Shown here: positions 8,149 through 15,729 of the stretch, piece by piece
How positions within the stretch are numbered: position 1 is the first letter of the stretch
How the letters are laid out: every line of letters begins with the position of its first letter
Assembly (NCBI GenBank): GCA_013153725.1
Contig: JAADDY010000021.1
Coordinates: 1-32,824, forward strand
Length of the DNA stretch: 32,824 nucleotides
Origin: Thermodesulfobacteriota bacterium
GTDB lineage: Bacteria; Desulfobacterota; Thermodesulfobacteria; Thermodesulfobacteriales; Thermodesulfatatoraceae
Reading direction: 5' to 3'
The notes under the pieces: model-generated
Told to the model about the DNA's origin: nothing
Seen by the model: the letters and a program-made list of their open reading frames with translations, nothing else
The model's database searches: none
Program-made: the position numbers and the translations under genes

Positions 8149-8176
8149 TTGACACTTACATTCAGTTTTGTTAGAG
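8149..8176 (+). promoter_or_regulatory. Candidate promoter of the sulfur cassette
   Basis: A perfect -35 hexamer TTGACA lies at 8149-8154. The best-spaced -10 is weak (TTAGAG, 8171-8176, 16-nt spacer), which would suit an activated promoter. The yedE ATG follows at 8223 behind a strong AAGGAGGGG site. Confidence 0.45.
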
Positions 8177-8222
8177 CCAGCCTACTGGAAAAGGACTAAT
8201 TCAACCTTTGAAGGAGGGGTAA

Positions 8223-9392
8223 ATGTCAGAGTTCAAAGAGTCCGTCTCAAGATGTTGGAAGAGTTTTGCCCTTTCCAACTGGTCCCCGATGATGGGTGGC
8301 GTGATGCTAGCCTTTTTCGCCATCCTTCTGGAGACCTGGTATCGCCCCTGGGGTATCGTGGGTGGTATCAGAAACTGGGCAGATTGGCTCTTCTACGCCA
8401 TCGGTTTTTATGAAGATGCTCCCCCGCATCCTCTGGAATTTTCATCTTCTGTTCTGGATATCGGCTTTATCTGGGGAGCCGCCATTTCTGCCTTTCTGGC
8501 CCGGGAATTCGGCCTGCGATTCCCTCCCAAGATCGAATACATCAAGGCCATCGTGGCCGGCATCCTCATGGGGATCGGTTCGGCGCTTGCCATCGGGTGT
8601 AACGTAGGCGGCTTCTACGTTGCCCTTCACAATCTGGCTGCCAACGGGCTGGCCATGATGGTGGGGCTCATCTTCGGCGTAATCGTTGGGATCAAATATC
8701 TCTACTGGGAGCTTGAACACTTCCCCAGCGCTGGTGGCTTTGAAATAAGTCTTCGTAAGGTGGGGCCCTATATTGGCTTTCTTCTCCTGGTAGGTCTGAT
8801 CGTGGCCACCTACGCCTACTTTGGAAACGAGGAGATCGAAAACGCCGAAGTCTTGGGAGGCTGTCTCATCATCACGGCTGGCATCGGCTACATCATGCAC
8901 CGGAGCCGTTTCTGCATGGTCAACGCCCTCCGGGAGCCCTTCATGACCGGTGAAGCTGCCATGGGGAAGGCTCTCATGGTGAGCATCATCCTGGGGGCAA
9001 TTGGCGTGGCCATCCTGAAATATCAGGAGATACAGCCTGAAATGGCCTACGTTGTCCCGGCCTTCGGCTGGGGAGCCCTGGTGGGTGGTTTCATCTTCGG
9101 AGCAGCGATGGTCGTCGCCGGTGGGTGAGGGTCCGGCAGCCTTTGGCGGGTCGCCGAAGGACAGATCAAGCTCGTAGTGGTAACCATCGTCTTTGCCCTC
9201 ACCAACTCCATCATCCGCTACTATTTCTCCGAGTACGACGTCATTGAAGAAGGCTATCTGGGGAAAGCGGTCTTTCTCCCGGAATATCTCGGATACGGCG
9301 GAGCGCTTTTCCTGATCACCTTGATCGCGGTAGTGTGGTATGTAATCATTGACTGGAACGAAGAATCTAATAAGCTGGTGATCGAGATGTAA
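8223..9392 (+). CDS. yedE: YeeE/YedE-family sulfur permease with in-frame UGA read as selenocysteine
   Basis: Read through the TGA at 9126-9128 the protein is 389 aa with about nine to ten membrane segments. Visible family motifs: ALAIGCNVGG (Cys126), RSRFCMVNALREPFMTG (Cys231) and GG-U-GSGSLWRVAEGQ, where U302 stands at the position of the conserved Cys of GGC(G/A)SG-(S/T)L-(W/F)R. The frame stays open for 87 more codons, including further membrane segments, to a TAA at 9390-9392. A SECIS-like hairpin follows the UGA. In the related YeeE thiosulfate importer, conserved pore cysteines pass the substrate through the membrane; by analogy U302 would be one of these. First gene of a YedE-TusA-DsrE cassette. 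Alternatives: sequencing error (TGC/TGT to TGA) or a truncated gene; the preserved frame and motif argue against decay. Confidence 0.85.
9129..9162 (+). promoter_or_regulatory. Putative bacterial SECIS element
   Basis: Directly 3' of the UGA. Upper stem UUUGGCG (9142-9148) pairs with CGCCGAA (9152-9158), including one G-U pair, and exposes a GGU apical loop (9149-9151); opening the last G-C pair gives a GGGUC loop. A lower helix GUCC (9131-9134) with GGAC (9159-9162) extends it. The GGU starts 20 nt after the UGA, close to the 18 nt in E. coli fdhF, whose SelB-binding loop is also built around GGU. Confidence 0.75.
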
Positions 9393-9408
9393 CCTGACCT
9401 TGGTCAGG
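9393..9408 (+). repeat. Hairpin between yedE and tusA
   Basis: CCTGAC (9393-9398) and GTCAGG (9403-9408) form a perfect 6-bp stem with a CTTG loop immediately after the yedE stop. It is followed by AAAATTTAATTTG, not a U-run, so it looks more like an RNA-processing or stabilising hairpin, or a weak terminator, than a full terminator. Confidence 0.45.
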
Positions 9409-9439
9409 AAAATTTAATTTGTTTGAAGGAGGTTTTAAT

Positions 9440-9697
9440 ATGTCCGACATCAAAATCGCACCAGAAGGTATCAAGCCCGACATGACCATCGATTGTAAAG
9501 GTCTGTCTTGCCCCATGCCCCTTCTCAAGACCAAGAAGGCCATCCAGAAGCTTCAAAGTGGGCAAATCCTGGAAGTTCTGGGCACAGATCCTGGTTCCCG
9601 TAACGACATCCCGGGATGGTGTGAACGCGCTGGTCACGAGTACCTCGGTGAGCGCGAAGATTCTGGTTTCATCCGTTTCTACGTAAAGAAAGGCTAA
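9440..9697 (+). CDS. tusA: TusA-family sulfur carrier protein
   Basis: An 85-aa protein with the TusA/SirA signature CKGLSCPMPLLKTKKAI: Cys24 of the CPxP motif is the persulfide-carrying residue. Cys19 and Cys61 are extra. TusA proteins shuttle sulfane sulfur in the cytoplasm. The start at 9440 is chosen for its strong AAGGAGG site; an upstream TTG at 9419 is less likely. It lies between the YedE permease and DsrE-like proteins, so it probably accepts sulfur entering through YedE. Codon use (GGT, CGT, GCT) hints at high expression. Confidence 0.93.
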   Translation: MSDIKIAPEGIKPDMTIDCKGLSCPMPLLKTKKAIQKLQSGQILEVLGTDPGSRNDIPGWCERAGHEYLGEREDSGFIRFYVKKG

Positions 9698-9718
9698 TTT
9701 CCTGACTGGAGGTGTATC

Positions 9719-10051
9719 ATGGCTAAAGATCCGGACAAGCTTGGCATTTTCGTAACCAACCCCCAGTACATGGGGCATTTGATGAAAATCGTGGAGGCTG
9801 CCCAGCGGGCAGGCAAGAAAGTCAAAATCTTCTTCACCTTTAAGGCCGTTCATCTCACCAAACAGCCTGATTTCCCCAAACTCGTCAAAATGATCCCCGA
9901 ACCTGATCTGGCTATCTGTGCCGACTCCTACACCTGTGAAGGTTTTGACGTCGAAACCGATATCCCCGGTGGTCTCACTCCCAAGCAGATGCGTACCCAG
10001 GCTTATCATGGTGAGATCCTGGACGAGTGCGGCAAATATTTCGTGCTTTAA
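9719..10051 (+). CDS. DsrE-like sulfur relay protein
   Basis: A 110-aa protein with a DsrE/DsrF-like fold: it opens KLGIFVTNPQYMGHLMKIVE, has an AQRAGKKVKIFFTFKAVH strand-helix, and a Cys-bearing segment LAICADSYTCEGF (Cys67, Cys73), plus Cys104. DsrE-family proteins carry or exchange sulfane sulfur with TusA. Good ribosome site (GGAGGTG) before the ATG. Third gene of the cassette. Assignment rests on overall pattern and neighbourhood. Confidence 0.8.
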   Translation: MAKDPDKLGIFVTNPQYMGHLMKIVEAAQRAGKKVKIFFTFKAVHLTKQPDFPKLVKMIPEPDLAICADSYTCEGFDVETDIPGGLTPKQMRTQAYHGEILDECGKYFVL

Positions 10052-10070
10052 AAAATAAAGGAGGTCCGTT

Positions 10071-10439
10071 ATGGCTGAATCTTTGAAGGTATACTTCCTG
10101 GTAGCCAATCGCATCTATATCGGCGACTGTATCCGCTCCACCCTGGGGCTCTCTGTAGAAAACCACTACTCCCATTGCTGCGTCTTCTACAACAAGATGC
10201 CCCGTCTTACCGAATACGTCAAAGAAAATATCGACTGGATCCGCGACATGGAAGGAGACGTCTTTTGTGTCGTGGATACCATCGAAGACGAAGAAGCCAA
10301 AAAGTACAATCTGGAAGAAGCTGGGCTTACGCCCATCACTCTGGAGGAGCTCGCCCAGAAGCTCAGAGAAGCTGATGTCATCATCGGTTACGGGCTTCCC
10401 AAACAGAAGCATGCTCCTCCACCAGCCTGTGCTGACTAA
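10071..10439 (+). CDS. Small Cys-rich conserved protein of the YTD sulfur cassette (possibly DsrE/DsrF-like)
   Basis: A 122-aa protein beginning LKVYFLVANRIYIGDCIRST with Cys20, a Cys-Cys pair at 36-37 (YSHCCVFY), Cys66 and Cys120. The alternating strand-helix pattern and C-terminal READVIIGYG suggest a DsrE-superfamily fold, but I cannot name a family from sequence alone. Strong AAGGAGG site, 19 nt after the dsrE-like gene. The several cysteines and the location point to sulfur transfer (inference). Confidence 0.75.
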   Translation: MAESLKVYFLVANRIYIGDCIRSTLGLSVENHYSHCCVFYNKMPRLTEYVKENIDWIRDMEGDVFCVVDTIEDEEAKKYNLEEAGLTPITLEELAQKLREADVIIGYGLPKQKHAPPPACAD

Positions 10440-10465
10440 TCCAAATCGACGAGAGGAGGCCTAAA

Positions 10466-10645
10466 ATGAAGCTTCTCCACGTATATCGAACCGAACCCAA
10501 CGAAGAAGTAAAAAAGCTCGTCCAAATCCTGAACGAAGGCAACGAAGCGATGGAATTCAAGCTCTACGAAGCCAAAGAGGACGCTGATTACGACAAACTG
10601 ATCCAGATGATCTTCGAAGCCGATAAGACCATTAGCTGGTGGTAA
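10466..10645 (+). CDS. 59-aa conserved-looking small protein, last gene of the sulfur cassette
   Basis: Encodes MKLLHVYRTEPNEEVKKLVQ..., ending ADKTISWW, 59 aa with no Cys. An AGAGGAGG site 6 nt before the ATG, 26-nt spacing from the previous gene and a terminator 5 nt after the stop support translation. The LLHVYRTEPNEEV opening recalls DsrH/TusB, the short third partner in TusBCD-type complexes, but half is missing compared with TusB; this is a weak resemblance. Likely the fifth gene of the YTD cassette. Confidence 0.7.
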   Translation: MKLLHVYRTEPNEEVKKLVQILNEGNEAMEFKLYEAKEDADYDKLIQMIFEADKTISWW

Positions 10646-10650
10646 AGAGA

Positions 10651-10676
10651 AGGGGAGGTCCTGGCCTCCCCTTTTT
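10651..10676 (+). terminator. Rho-independent terminator of the sulfur cassette
   Basis: AGGGGAGG (10651-10658) pairs with CCTCCCCT (10665-10672) around a TCCTGG loop and runs into TTTTT. It sits between the end of the 59-aa gene and the end of the convergent 46-aa gene. Confidence 0.88.
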
Positions 10677-10816
10677 CATTTCTGTGGTAGATTCTCAAGC
10701 ATCCTGGACCACAAGAAAAGCTTGAAGAGCAACAAAGCCAACCCTATCCTCAAAACCCACATGTACCACGGGCTGTTCCTGAAATAGTGCCAGACAAATC
10801 TCAAAAAATTCTTCAT
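10676..10816 (-). CDS. 46-aa single-span membrane protein
   Basis: Encodes [18 protein letters not shown], then a hydrophobic helix (MWVLRIGLALLLFKLFLW) and a short tail. Its ATG overlaps the hpt stop (ATGA), so it is translated from the same message. No family recognised. A longer version from an upstream in-frame codon (10918) would run inside hpt and is less likely. Confidence 0.55.
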   Translation of the reverse strand: MKNFLRFVWHYFRNSPWYMWVLRIGLALLLFKLFLWSRMLENLPQK

Positions 10817-11340
10817 TTCTCCCTCACAATCTCGTAAATTCCCGGAAGATGGCGATATTTCTCCGCAAAATCGAGCCCGTAGCCCACCAGGAACCCTTTG
10901 GGAATCTCGAAGCCGCAATAATCTATTTTGATCTTCGCCTTTCTCCTCTCTCCCTTATCCACCAAGCAGCAAATCTTCACAGAGCGGGGCTCGTGGAGTT
11001 TTAGTACTTCCTGGAAGTACTCCAGGGTGTAGCCGGTATCAACGATGTCTTCCACCACGATGACGTCCTTACCCTTGATGGTGAGCTCGATATCTTTGGT
11101 GATCTGGATCTCTCCACTCGAAGTATCGCTTCTGCCATAACTTGCCAGGCGGACGAAATCTATCTCCAGATCGGGTATCTCCACAGCCCTGATGAGATCT
11201 GCCAGAAAAACAAAAGCGCCCTTCAAAATTCCGATGAAAACGACCTCTTTGCCGGTGTAATCTTTTGTGATCCGGGCGCCTATTTCTTTCACCCGGGCGG
11301 CGATTTCCTCGGGAGAAACAACTAACCTGAGCTCCGCCAT
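10813..11340 (-). CDS. hpt: Hypoxanthine phosphoribosyltransferase
   Basis: A 175-aa purine-salvage enzyme converting hypoxanthine or guanine plus PRPP to IMP or GMP. The PRPP-binding loop [14 protein letters not shown] (93-106) with its two acidic residues is intact, as are the flexible-loop region [12 protein letters not shown] (68-78) and the base-recognition region [20 protein letters not shown]. Length is standard. Start supported by AGGAGG upstream. Promoter candidate on the minus strand is TTGGAA, 17 nt, CATAGG, within 11341-11400. Confidence 0.95.
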   Translation of the reverse strand: MAELRLVVSPEEIAARVKEIGARITKDYTGKEVVFIGILKGAFVFLADLIRAVEIPDLEIDFVRLASYGRSDTSSGEIQITKDIELTIKGKDVIVVEDIVDTGYTLEYFQEVLKLHEPRSVKICCLVDKGERRKAKIKIDYCGFEIPKGFLVGYGLDFAEKYRHLPGIYEIVREK

Positions 11341-11414
11341 AAGACCTCCTCGCTCTTTTGCCTATGCTTTAACAAAAAAACTCTTCCAACCCAACTCTTT
11401 CTTCGTCAGTTCCT

Positions 11415-11443
11415 TTGCAAAGAGGGGCAAAACTGGCTAAGAT
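11415..11443 (+). promoter_or_regulatory. Candidate promoter of the yebC-ruvCAB-panB operon
   Basis: TTGCAA (11415-11420) and TAAGAT (11438-11443) with an ideal 17-nt spacer, 38 nt before the yebC ATG. Confidence 0.6.
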
Positions 11444-11481
11444 TTGAGCCGAAATCACGACTTCTCAGCAGAGGTGATCTT

Positions 11482-12240
11482 ATGGCGGGACATTCCCACT
11501 GGGCCCAAATAAAACGTAAAAAAGCAGCTCAAGACGCCAAGAGAGGAAAGCTCTTCACGAAACTCATCCGGGAAATCATGGTAGCAGCCCGCCTGGGGGG
11601 AGGAGACCCCAGCACCAATCCACGGCTTAGGGCGGCCATCCAGGCGGCCAAAGCCGCCAATATGCCCAAGGAAAACATCGAACGCGCCATCCGCAAAGGA
11701 ACCGGTCAGGAGCCCGGGACCACCTGGGAAGAGGCGGTCTACGAGGGCTATGGCCCGGGTGGAGTGGCGGTCCTCATAAAAAGCGTTACGGACAACAAAC
11801 GTCGGACGGTCTCCGAGCTGCGCCATATCTTTGGCAAATGTGGTGGCAACCTTGCCGAGCCCGGAGCGGTCTCCTGGATATTCGAACAGAAGGGGCTCAT
11901 CATCGTCTCCCGCGATGGGATAGACGAGGAAAAGCTGCTCGAGGTGGCCCTCGAAGCCGGGGCCGAAGATATTCGTGAATACGAAAGCGAATTCGAGGTC
12001 ATCACGGCTCCGCAAGACCTGGAACCGGTACAAAGCGCCCTAAAAGAGGCGGGGTTTGACATCCAGTCCTCAAAGGTGACGATGGTCCCCAAGACCACGG
12101 TAAAGCTCGAAGACGAGAAAACCGTTCAACAAATGCTACGCCTGATGGAGGCCCTGGAAGACCACGACGATGTCCAGCAAATCTATGCCAACTTTGATAT
12201 TCCCGACGAAATCATGGAACGCGTAAGCGCCAAAATGTAA
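11482..12240 (+). CDS. yebC: YebC/PmpR-family protein
   Basis: A 252-aa protein with the family start [20 protein letters not shown], then [12 protein letters not shown] and the [20 protein letters not shown] region, followed by the second domain with [20 protein letters not shown]. Family members are reported as transcription regulators and, more recently, as factors that relieve ribosome stalling. Stop and next start overlap (TAATG), coupling it to ruvC, a common arrangement. Confidence 0.96.
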   Translation: MAGHSHWAQIKRKKAAQDAKRGKLFTKLIREIMVAARLGGGDPSTNPRLRAAIQAAKAANMPKENIERAIRKGTGQEPGTTWEEAVYEGYGPGGVAVLIKSVTDNKRRTVSELRHIFGKCGGNLAEPGAVSWIFEQKGLIIVSRDGIDEEKLLEVALEAGAEDIREYESEFEVITAPQDLEPVQSALKEAGFDIQSSKVTMVPKTTVKLEDEKTVQQMLRLMEALEDHDDVQQIYANFDIPDEIMERVSAKM

Positions 12241-12710
12241 TGCGAGTCTTGGGAATTGATCCGGGCTCCCGGGTCATGGGATACGGCATCATCGAAGCTC
12301 CTCAAAAGCCTCTTGCCTGGGGAGCTCTTCGACTAAAGGAAAGCCCTCTTCCCCTGCGCCTGCGCACCATTTTCCACGAAATCACAGCCCTCATTGCCGA
12401 GTACAATCCGGAAGCCGTGGCCCTGGAAGATGTCATTCCACAAAGCTTTCCCCATGCCGCTCTGAAACTGGGCCAAGCCCAGGGGGCAGCCATCTTAGCC
12501 GCTGTCACCGCGGAAAAACCGGTCTTTTTCTATCACCCTCTGGAGGTCAAAAAGGCCCTCACCGGTTACGGGAGCGCCCCCAAGGAACAGCTCCGTTTCA
12601 TGGTCTGCACTCTGCTCGAGATTTCTTCCGATTTGCCCACCGACGCCTCCGACGCCCTGGCGGTGGCCCTTTATCACTTGCAGAGGTCCAAATATGCTGG
12701 CCCAAGTTGA
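12240..12710 (+). CDS. ruvC: Holliday junction resolvase RuvC
   Basis: A 156-aa endonuclease that cuts four-way DNA junctions with RuvAB. The acidic catalytic set is in place: Asp7 (GIDPGS), Glu63 (ALEDV), Asp135 and Asp138 (TDASDALAVAL). Starts at the TAATG overlap with yebC and overlaps ruvA by 17 nt. Confidence 0.96.
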   Translation: MRVLGIDPGSRVMGYGIIEAPQKPLAWGALRLKESPLPLRLRTIFHEITALIAEYNPEAVALEDVIPQSFPHAALKLGQAQGAAILAAVTAEKPVFFYHPLEVKKALTGYGSAPKEQLRFMVCTLLEISSDLPTDASDALAVALYHLQRSKYAGPS

Positions 12711-13263
12711 AGGCCTGCTCCAGAACAAAGAGCCCGGAAAGGTGTTCCTCAAATGCGGGCCCTTTGTTCTGGAGATTCTTACCCCTTTTTCTCTCGCAGA
12801 AAGGCTCCCTCCGAAGGGAGAAAGATGCTCCCTCTACGTCTCATTGAGAATCAGAAACGAAACACCGGAACTCTACGGCTTTCTGGATCTGGAAGCGCGG
12901 GAGCTCTTTGAGAGATTACAGCAAGTTTCACGCCTTGGGCCCCGTCTGGCCCTCAACATTCTGGGGGTCTTCGAACCCAAGGAATTTCTGGAAATCATTG
13001 CCCAGAACGATGTCAAAAGTCTGGCGAAGGTCCCGGGGATCGGGCCTCGTCGGGCAGAACGTCTCTGCGTGGAACTGCGTTCCCGCCTGGGGCTCCGCAA
13101 GACCTCTCCAAGCCCGCTTTTTGAAGAGGCCCTTTCCGCCCTCCTCAATCTGGGATTTTCTCCGGAAGAGGCCCGATCTGCCCTTGAAAAAAGCTTCCAA
13201 GAGGGAGAAGATCTCTCAGAGATCATCAAAAAGGCCCTTAAAAAGCTTTCAGCATCCTCATGA
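12694..13263 (+). CDS. ruvA: Holliday junction branch-migration protein RuvA
   Basis: A 189-aa protein with the OB-fold N-domain, helix-hairpin-helix region ([20 protein letters not shown], about 110-130) and C-terminal three-helix domain ([20 protein letters not shown]) that contacts RuvB. Forms the tetramer that holds the junction. Ends overlapping ruvB by 4 nt (ATGA). Confidence 0.96.
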   Translation: MLAQVEGLLQNKEPGKVFLKCGPFVLEILTPFSLAERLPPKGERCSLYVSLRIRNETPELYGFLDLEARELFERLQQVSRLGPRLALNILGVFEPKEFLEIIAQNDVKSLAKVPGIGPRRAERLCVELRSRLGLRKTSPSPLFEEALSALLNLGFSPEEARSALEKSFQEGEDLSEIIKKALKKLSASS

Positions 13264-14228
13264 ACACCCATGAGATCCGCCCCAAAAGGCTGGCTGATTA
13301 CGTAGGGCAAGAGGAAGTCCGGAAGGAGCTTTCCGTCTATCTTTCCGCCGCCGCCACCCGGGGAGAGGCTCTGGATCACGTCTTGCTCACCGGCTACCCG
13401 GGGCTTGGAAAGACCACCCTGGCCCATATCATTGCCGAGGAGTTGGGTAGCAAAATCCACGTCACTTCTGGAGCGGTCCTTGAAAGGCCGGGGGATCTCG
13501 CCGCCATTCTCACCAATCTCTCCGAAAGAGATGTCCTCTTCATCGACGAGATACACCGTCTCCCCGCCGCCGTGGAGGAGATCCTCTACCCTGCCATGGA
13601 AGACTTTCGGCTCGACCTGGTGGTGGGGAAAGGTCCCGGGGCAAGGCTTCTCAAGCTCTCTCTCCCGCGGTTCACCCTGGTGGGAGCCACCACCAGAAGC
13701 GGTCTCCTCTCTGCTCCTCTGCGGGATCGCTTCGGCATCACCTTTAAGCTCGACTTCTATCGCGAAGAGGAGCTCCAGGAGATCCTCCTCCGCACCGCCA
13801 AAGTTCTCCAGATCGAGCTGGAACCAGAAGGCGCGCTTGAAATAGCCAAAAGGGCTCGCGGCACCCCGCGCATAGCCAATCGCCTCTTGCGACGCATCTG
13901 GGATTTCGCCCTGGTTGAAGGGAAGAGCACCATCGATGCTTCTCTGGCACAAAAAGCCCTGTGCTTGATGGATCTCGACGACTGGGGGCTCGGCCCCTTC
14001 GATCGCCTTCTCATTCAAACTATTATGGAAAAGTTCGACGGTGGTCCGGTCGGGCTCGACACCCTGGCCACCGCCCTTTGTGAAGATCCGCGTACGCTCG
14101 AAGACGTTTACGAGCCCTTTCTTATCCGCTGTGGTTTCTTACGGCGCACCCGAAGAGGGCGTGTAATAACCAGCAAAGCTTACGAATATCTCGGTAAAAG
14201 GAGCCTCAAAGATGGCCGCTTACTCTAG
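13260..14228 (+). CDS. ruvB: Holliday junction branch-migration ATPase RuvB
   Basis: A 322-aa AAA+ motor. Walker A is GYPGLGKT (45-52), Walker B LFIDEIHR (93-100), sensor region [20 protein letters not shown] with the arginine finger, and a C-terminal winged-helix domain ([19 protein letters not shown]). Most RuvBs have GPPGLGKT, so Tyr46 replacing Pro is odd. The N-terminus is shorter than usual, starting at [11 protein letters not shown]. Overlaps panB by 17 nt. Confidence 0.96.
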   Translation: MNTHEIRPKRLADYVGQEEVRKELSVYLSAAATRGEALDHVLLTGYPGLGKTTLAHIIAEELGSKIHVTSGAVLERPGDLAAILTNLSERDVLFIDEIHRLPAAVEEILYPAMEDFRLDLVVGKGPGARLLKLSLPRFTLVGATTRSGLLSAPLRDRFGITFKLDFYREEELQEILLRTAKVLQIELEPEGALEIAKRARGTPRIANRLLRRIWDFALVEGKSTIDASLAQKALCLMDLDDWGLGPFDRLLIQTIMEKFDGGPVGLDTLATALCEDPRTLEDVYEPFLIRCGFLRRTRRGRVITSKAYEYLGKRSLKDGRLL

Positions 14229-15051
14229 ACTCACAATTCCAGACATCCAGGTCAAAAAAGGTCGTGAAAAGATAACCGCCCTGACCGCTTACGATGTCCT
14301 CTGGGCCCGACTGCTTGACGAAGCCGGGATCGATCTCATCCTCGTGGGAGATTCTGCCGCCATGCTGGTGCTGGGGTACGAAGACACCATCCCCATCACC
14401 ATGGAAGAGATGCTCGTCTTTGCGAAGGCCGTCTCTCGTGGTGCCAAGAGGGCCCTGATTGTGGCGGACATGCCTTTCCTCTCTTACCAGACCAGTATCG
14501 AAGAGGCCATCCGCAACGCCGGCCGGTTTCTGAAGGAGGGAGGCTGTCAGGCGGTCAAAATCGAAGGCGGCAAAGAGGTGTGCGACATCATAAAGGCCAT
14601 CGTGAGGGCCGGTATCCCCGTGATGGCCCACATCGGGCTCACGCCCCAAAGGGCAAGCTCTCTGGGAGGGTTCAAAGTGCAGGGGCGCGACATCACCTCC
14701 GCCCGCAAAGTTCTTGCCGATGCGCAAGCGGTAGCGGAAGCAGGGGCCTTTGCCGTGGTCCTGGAATGTGTGCCCAAGGAACTTGCCGCCCGTATTACCT
14801 CCACGCTTTCCATCCCCACCATCGGCATCGGCGCCGGGCCAAGTTGTGACGGGCAAATCCTCGTCTTGCCGGATCTTTTAGGGCTCTTTGAAGGCTTTCG
14901 TCCCCGATTCGTCAAAAGGTATGCCAACTTCGCGGAGGAAGGGCGAAAAGCCATCCAAAAATTCATTAGCGAGGTAAAAGAGGGCATCTTCCCGGGGGAA
15001 GAACACTCCTTCAACCTTTCAGAAGAAATAAGAAAGGCTCTTGGCCTTTGA
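14212..15051 (+). CDS. panB: 3-methyl-2-oxobutanoate hydroxymethyltransferase
   Basis: A 279-aa TIM-barrel enzyme that makes ketopantoate for pantothenate/CoA synthesis. Metal ligands Asp47 (LVGDS) and Asp86 (VADMPF) and the catalytic Glu185 (VLECVP) are present, with the family segments HIGLTPQ and [15 protein letters not shown]. It overlaps ruvB by 17 nt, so pantothenate synthesis is tied to the DNA-repair operon by position only. Last gene before the convergent lipoprotein gene; only 15 nt separate them and no terminator is seen. Confidence 0.96.
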   Translation: MAAYSRLTIPDIQVKKGREKITALTAYDVLWARLLDEAGIDLILVGDSAAMLVLGYEDTIPITMEEMLVFAKAVSRGAKRALIVADMPFLSYQTSIEEAIRNAGRFLKEGGCQAVKIEGGKEVCDIIKAIVRAGIPVMAHIGLTPQRASSLGGFKVQGRDITSARKVLADAQAVAEAGAFAVVLECVPKELAARITSTLSIPTIGIGAGPSCDGQILVLPDLLGLFEGFRPRFVKRYANFAEEGRKAIQKFISEVKEGIFPGEEHSFNLSEEIRKALGL

Positions 15052-15066
15052 GTTGAGACTCAAGGG

Positions 15067-15729
15067 TCACCATTTGAGCTCCCAGGAGAACCTCTTGAAC
15101 CCCCTGGGTATCACCAGGGTGGGCTTACGGGGATCTTCGACGAAGTTTACGGTTTCAAAAACCAGTCTTCCCCTGGAACGAACCGGGGGCACCTCCCAGA
15201 GGACTTCTTTTGATCCCCTGTAAGAGAGACGCAGAAGGGTCCTCTCTTTCTTGACGGTTACCTCCTTGAGAACGCCTTCTTTGCTAAACTTTGCCAGAAT
15301 TCGAAAGGCACCCGCCTCCTTTTTGAGGAGATAGAAATTTTTCGTCTCGAAGAGGAGGGCCTCCTGGAGGAAAGAAGCGGGGAGTCTCCCCAAGAGGAGC
15401 TCGCCCCAGGCCCCGGCAACTTCTTCCGGAAGATGGAATCTCAAAAGGTAGGCTTCTCTCTTTGGAAAGAGCACCAGTTGCGCTTCCTGGTCTTCGAGTA
15501 AGCCCTGAAAAAGCGCAAACCCAAAGGGAGAGAGCCCTTCGAGGTAAAAAAAGCTGCGCCCTGCCACAAAGAAACTCTCCCCCTCAAATTTCCCTCTAGG
15601 GGTCGAAACTTCAAAGAAAAGGCGCCCCTTGGCCCCGGAGAAGGGGCTCAGAGATGGTTGCCACTTCGTAGGATGTGGAAGAGCACAACCCGCAATTATC
15701 AGGAAGAGGAGCAGGAAAGTTTGGCGCAC
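15067..15729 (-). CDS. Outer-membrane-type lipoprotein, LolB/DUF4292-like
   Basis: A 220-aa protein with a lipoprotein signal, MRQTFLLLFLIIAGC, the lipobox Cys being residue 15. The mature part is rich in beta-strand pattern (GRLFFEVSTPRGKFEGESFF, FYLEGLSPFGFALFQGLL), resembling LolB or DUF4292 lipid-carrier lipoproteins. LolB inserts lipoproteins into the outer membrane; a LolB-like role is an inference. Starts 31 nt inside the 3' end of the TPR gene, indicating coupling. Confidence 0.7.
   Translation of the reverse strand: MRQTFLLLFLIIAGCALPHPTKWQPSLSPFSGAKGRLFFEVSTPRGKFEGESFFVAGRSFFYLEGLSPFGFALFQGLLEDQEAQLVLFPKREAYLLRFHLPEEVAGAWGELLLGRLPASFLQEALLFETKNFYLLKKEAGAFRILAKFSKEGVLKEVTVKKERTLLRLSYRGSKEVLWEVPPVRSRGRLVFETVNFVEDPRKPTLVIPRGFKRFSWELKW

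Noticed and set aside
8168-8413. 81-codon open frame overlapping the yedE start
   Set aside because: Different frame over the yedE N-terminus, with no ribosome site; yedE starts behind AAGGAGGGG.
9126-9392. Reading yedE as a pseudogene or as two separate genes split by the TGA
   Set aside because: The frame and the family motif continue across the TGA without indels, a SECIS-like hairpin is present, and no ribosome site precedes the GTG at 9177.
12873-14018. 381-codon minus-strand frame opposite ruvA/ruvB
   Set aside because: Covered by two conserved genes on the plus strand; its composition is a mirror of them.
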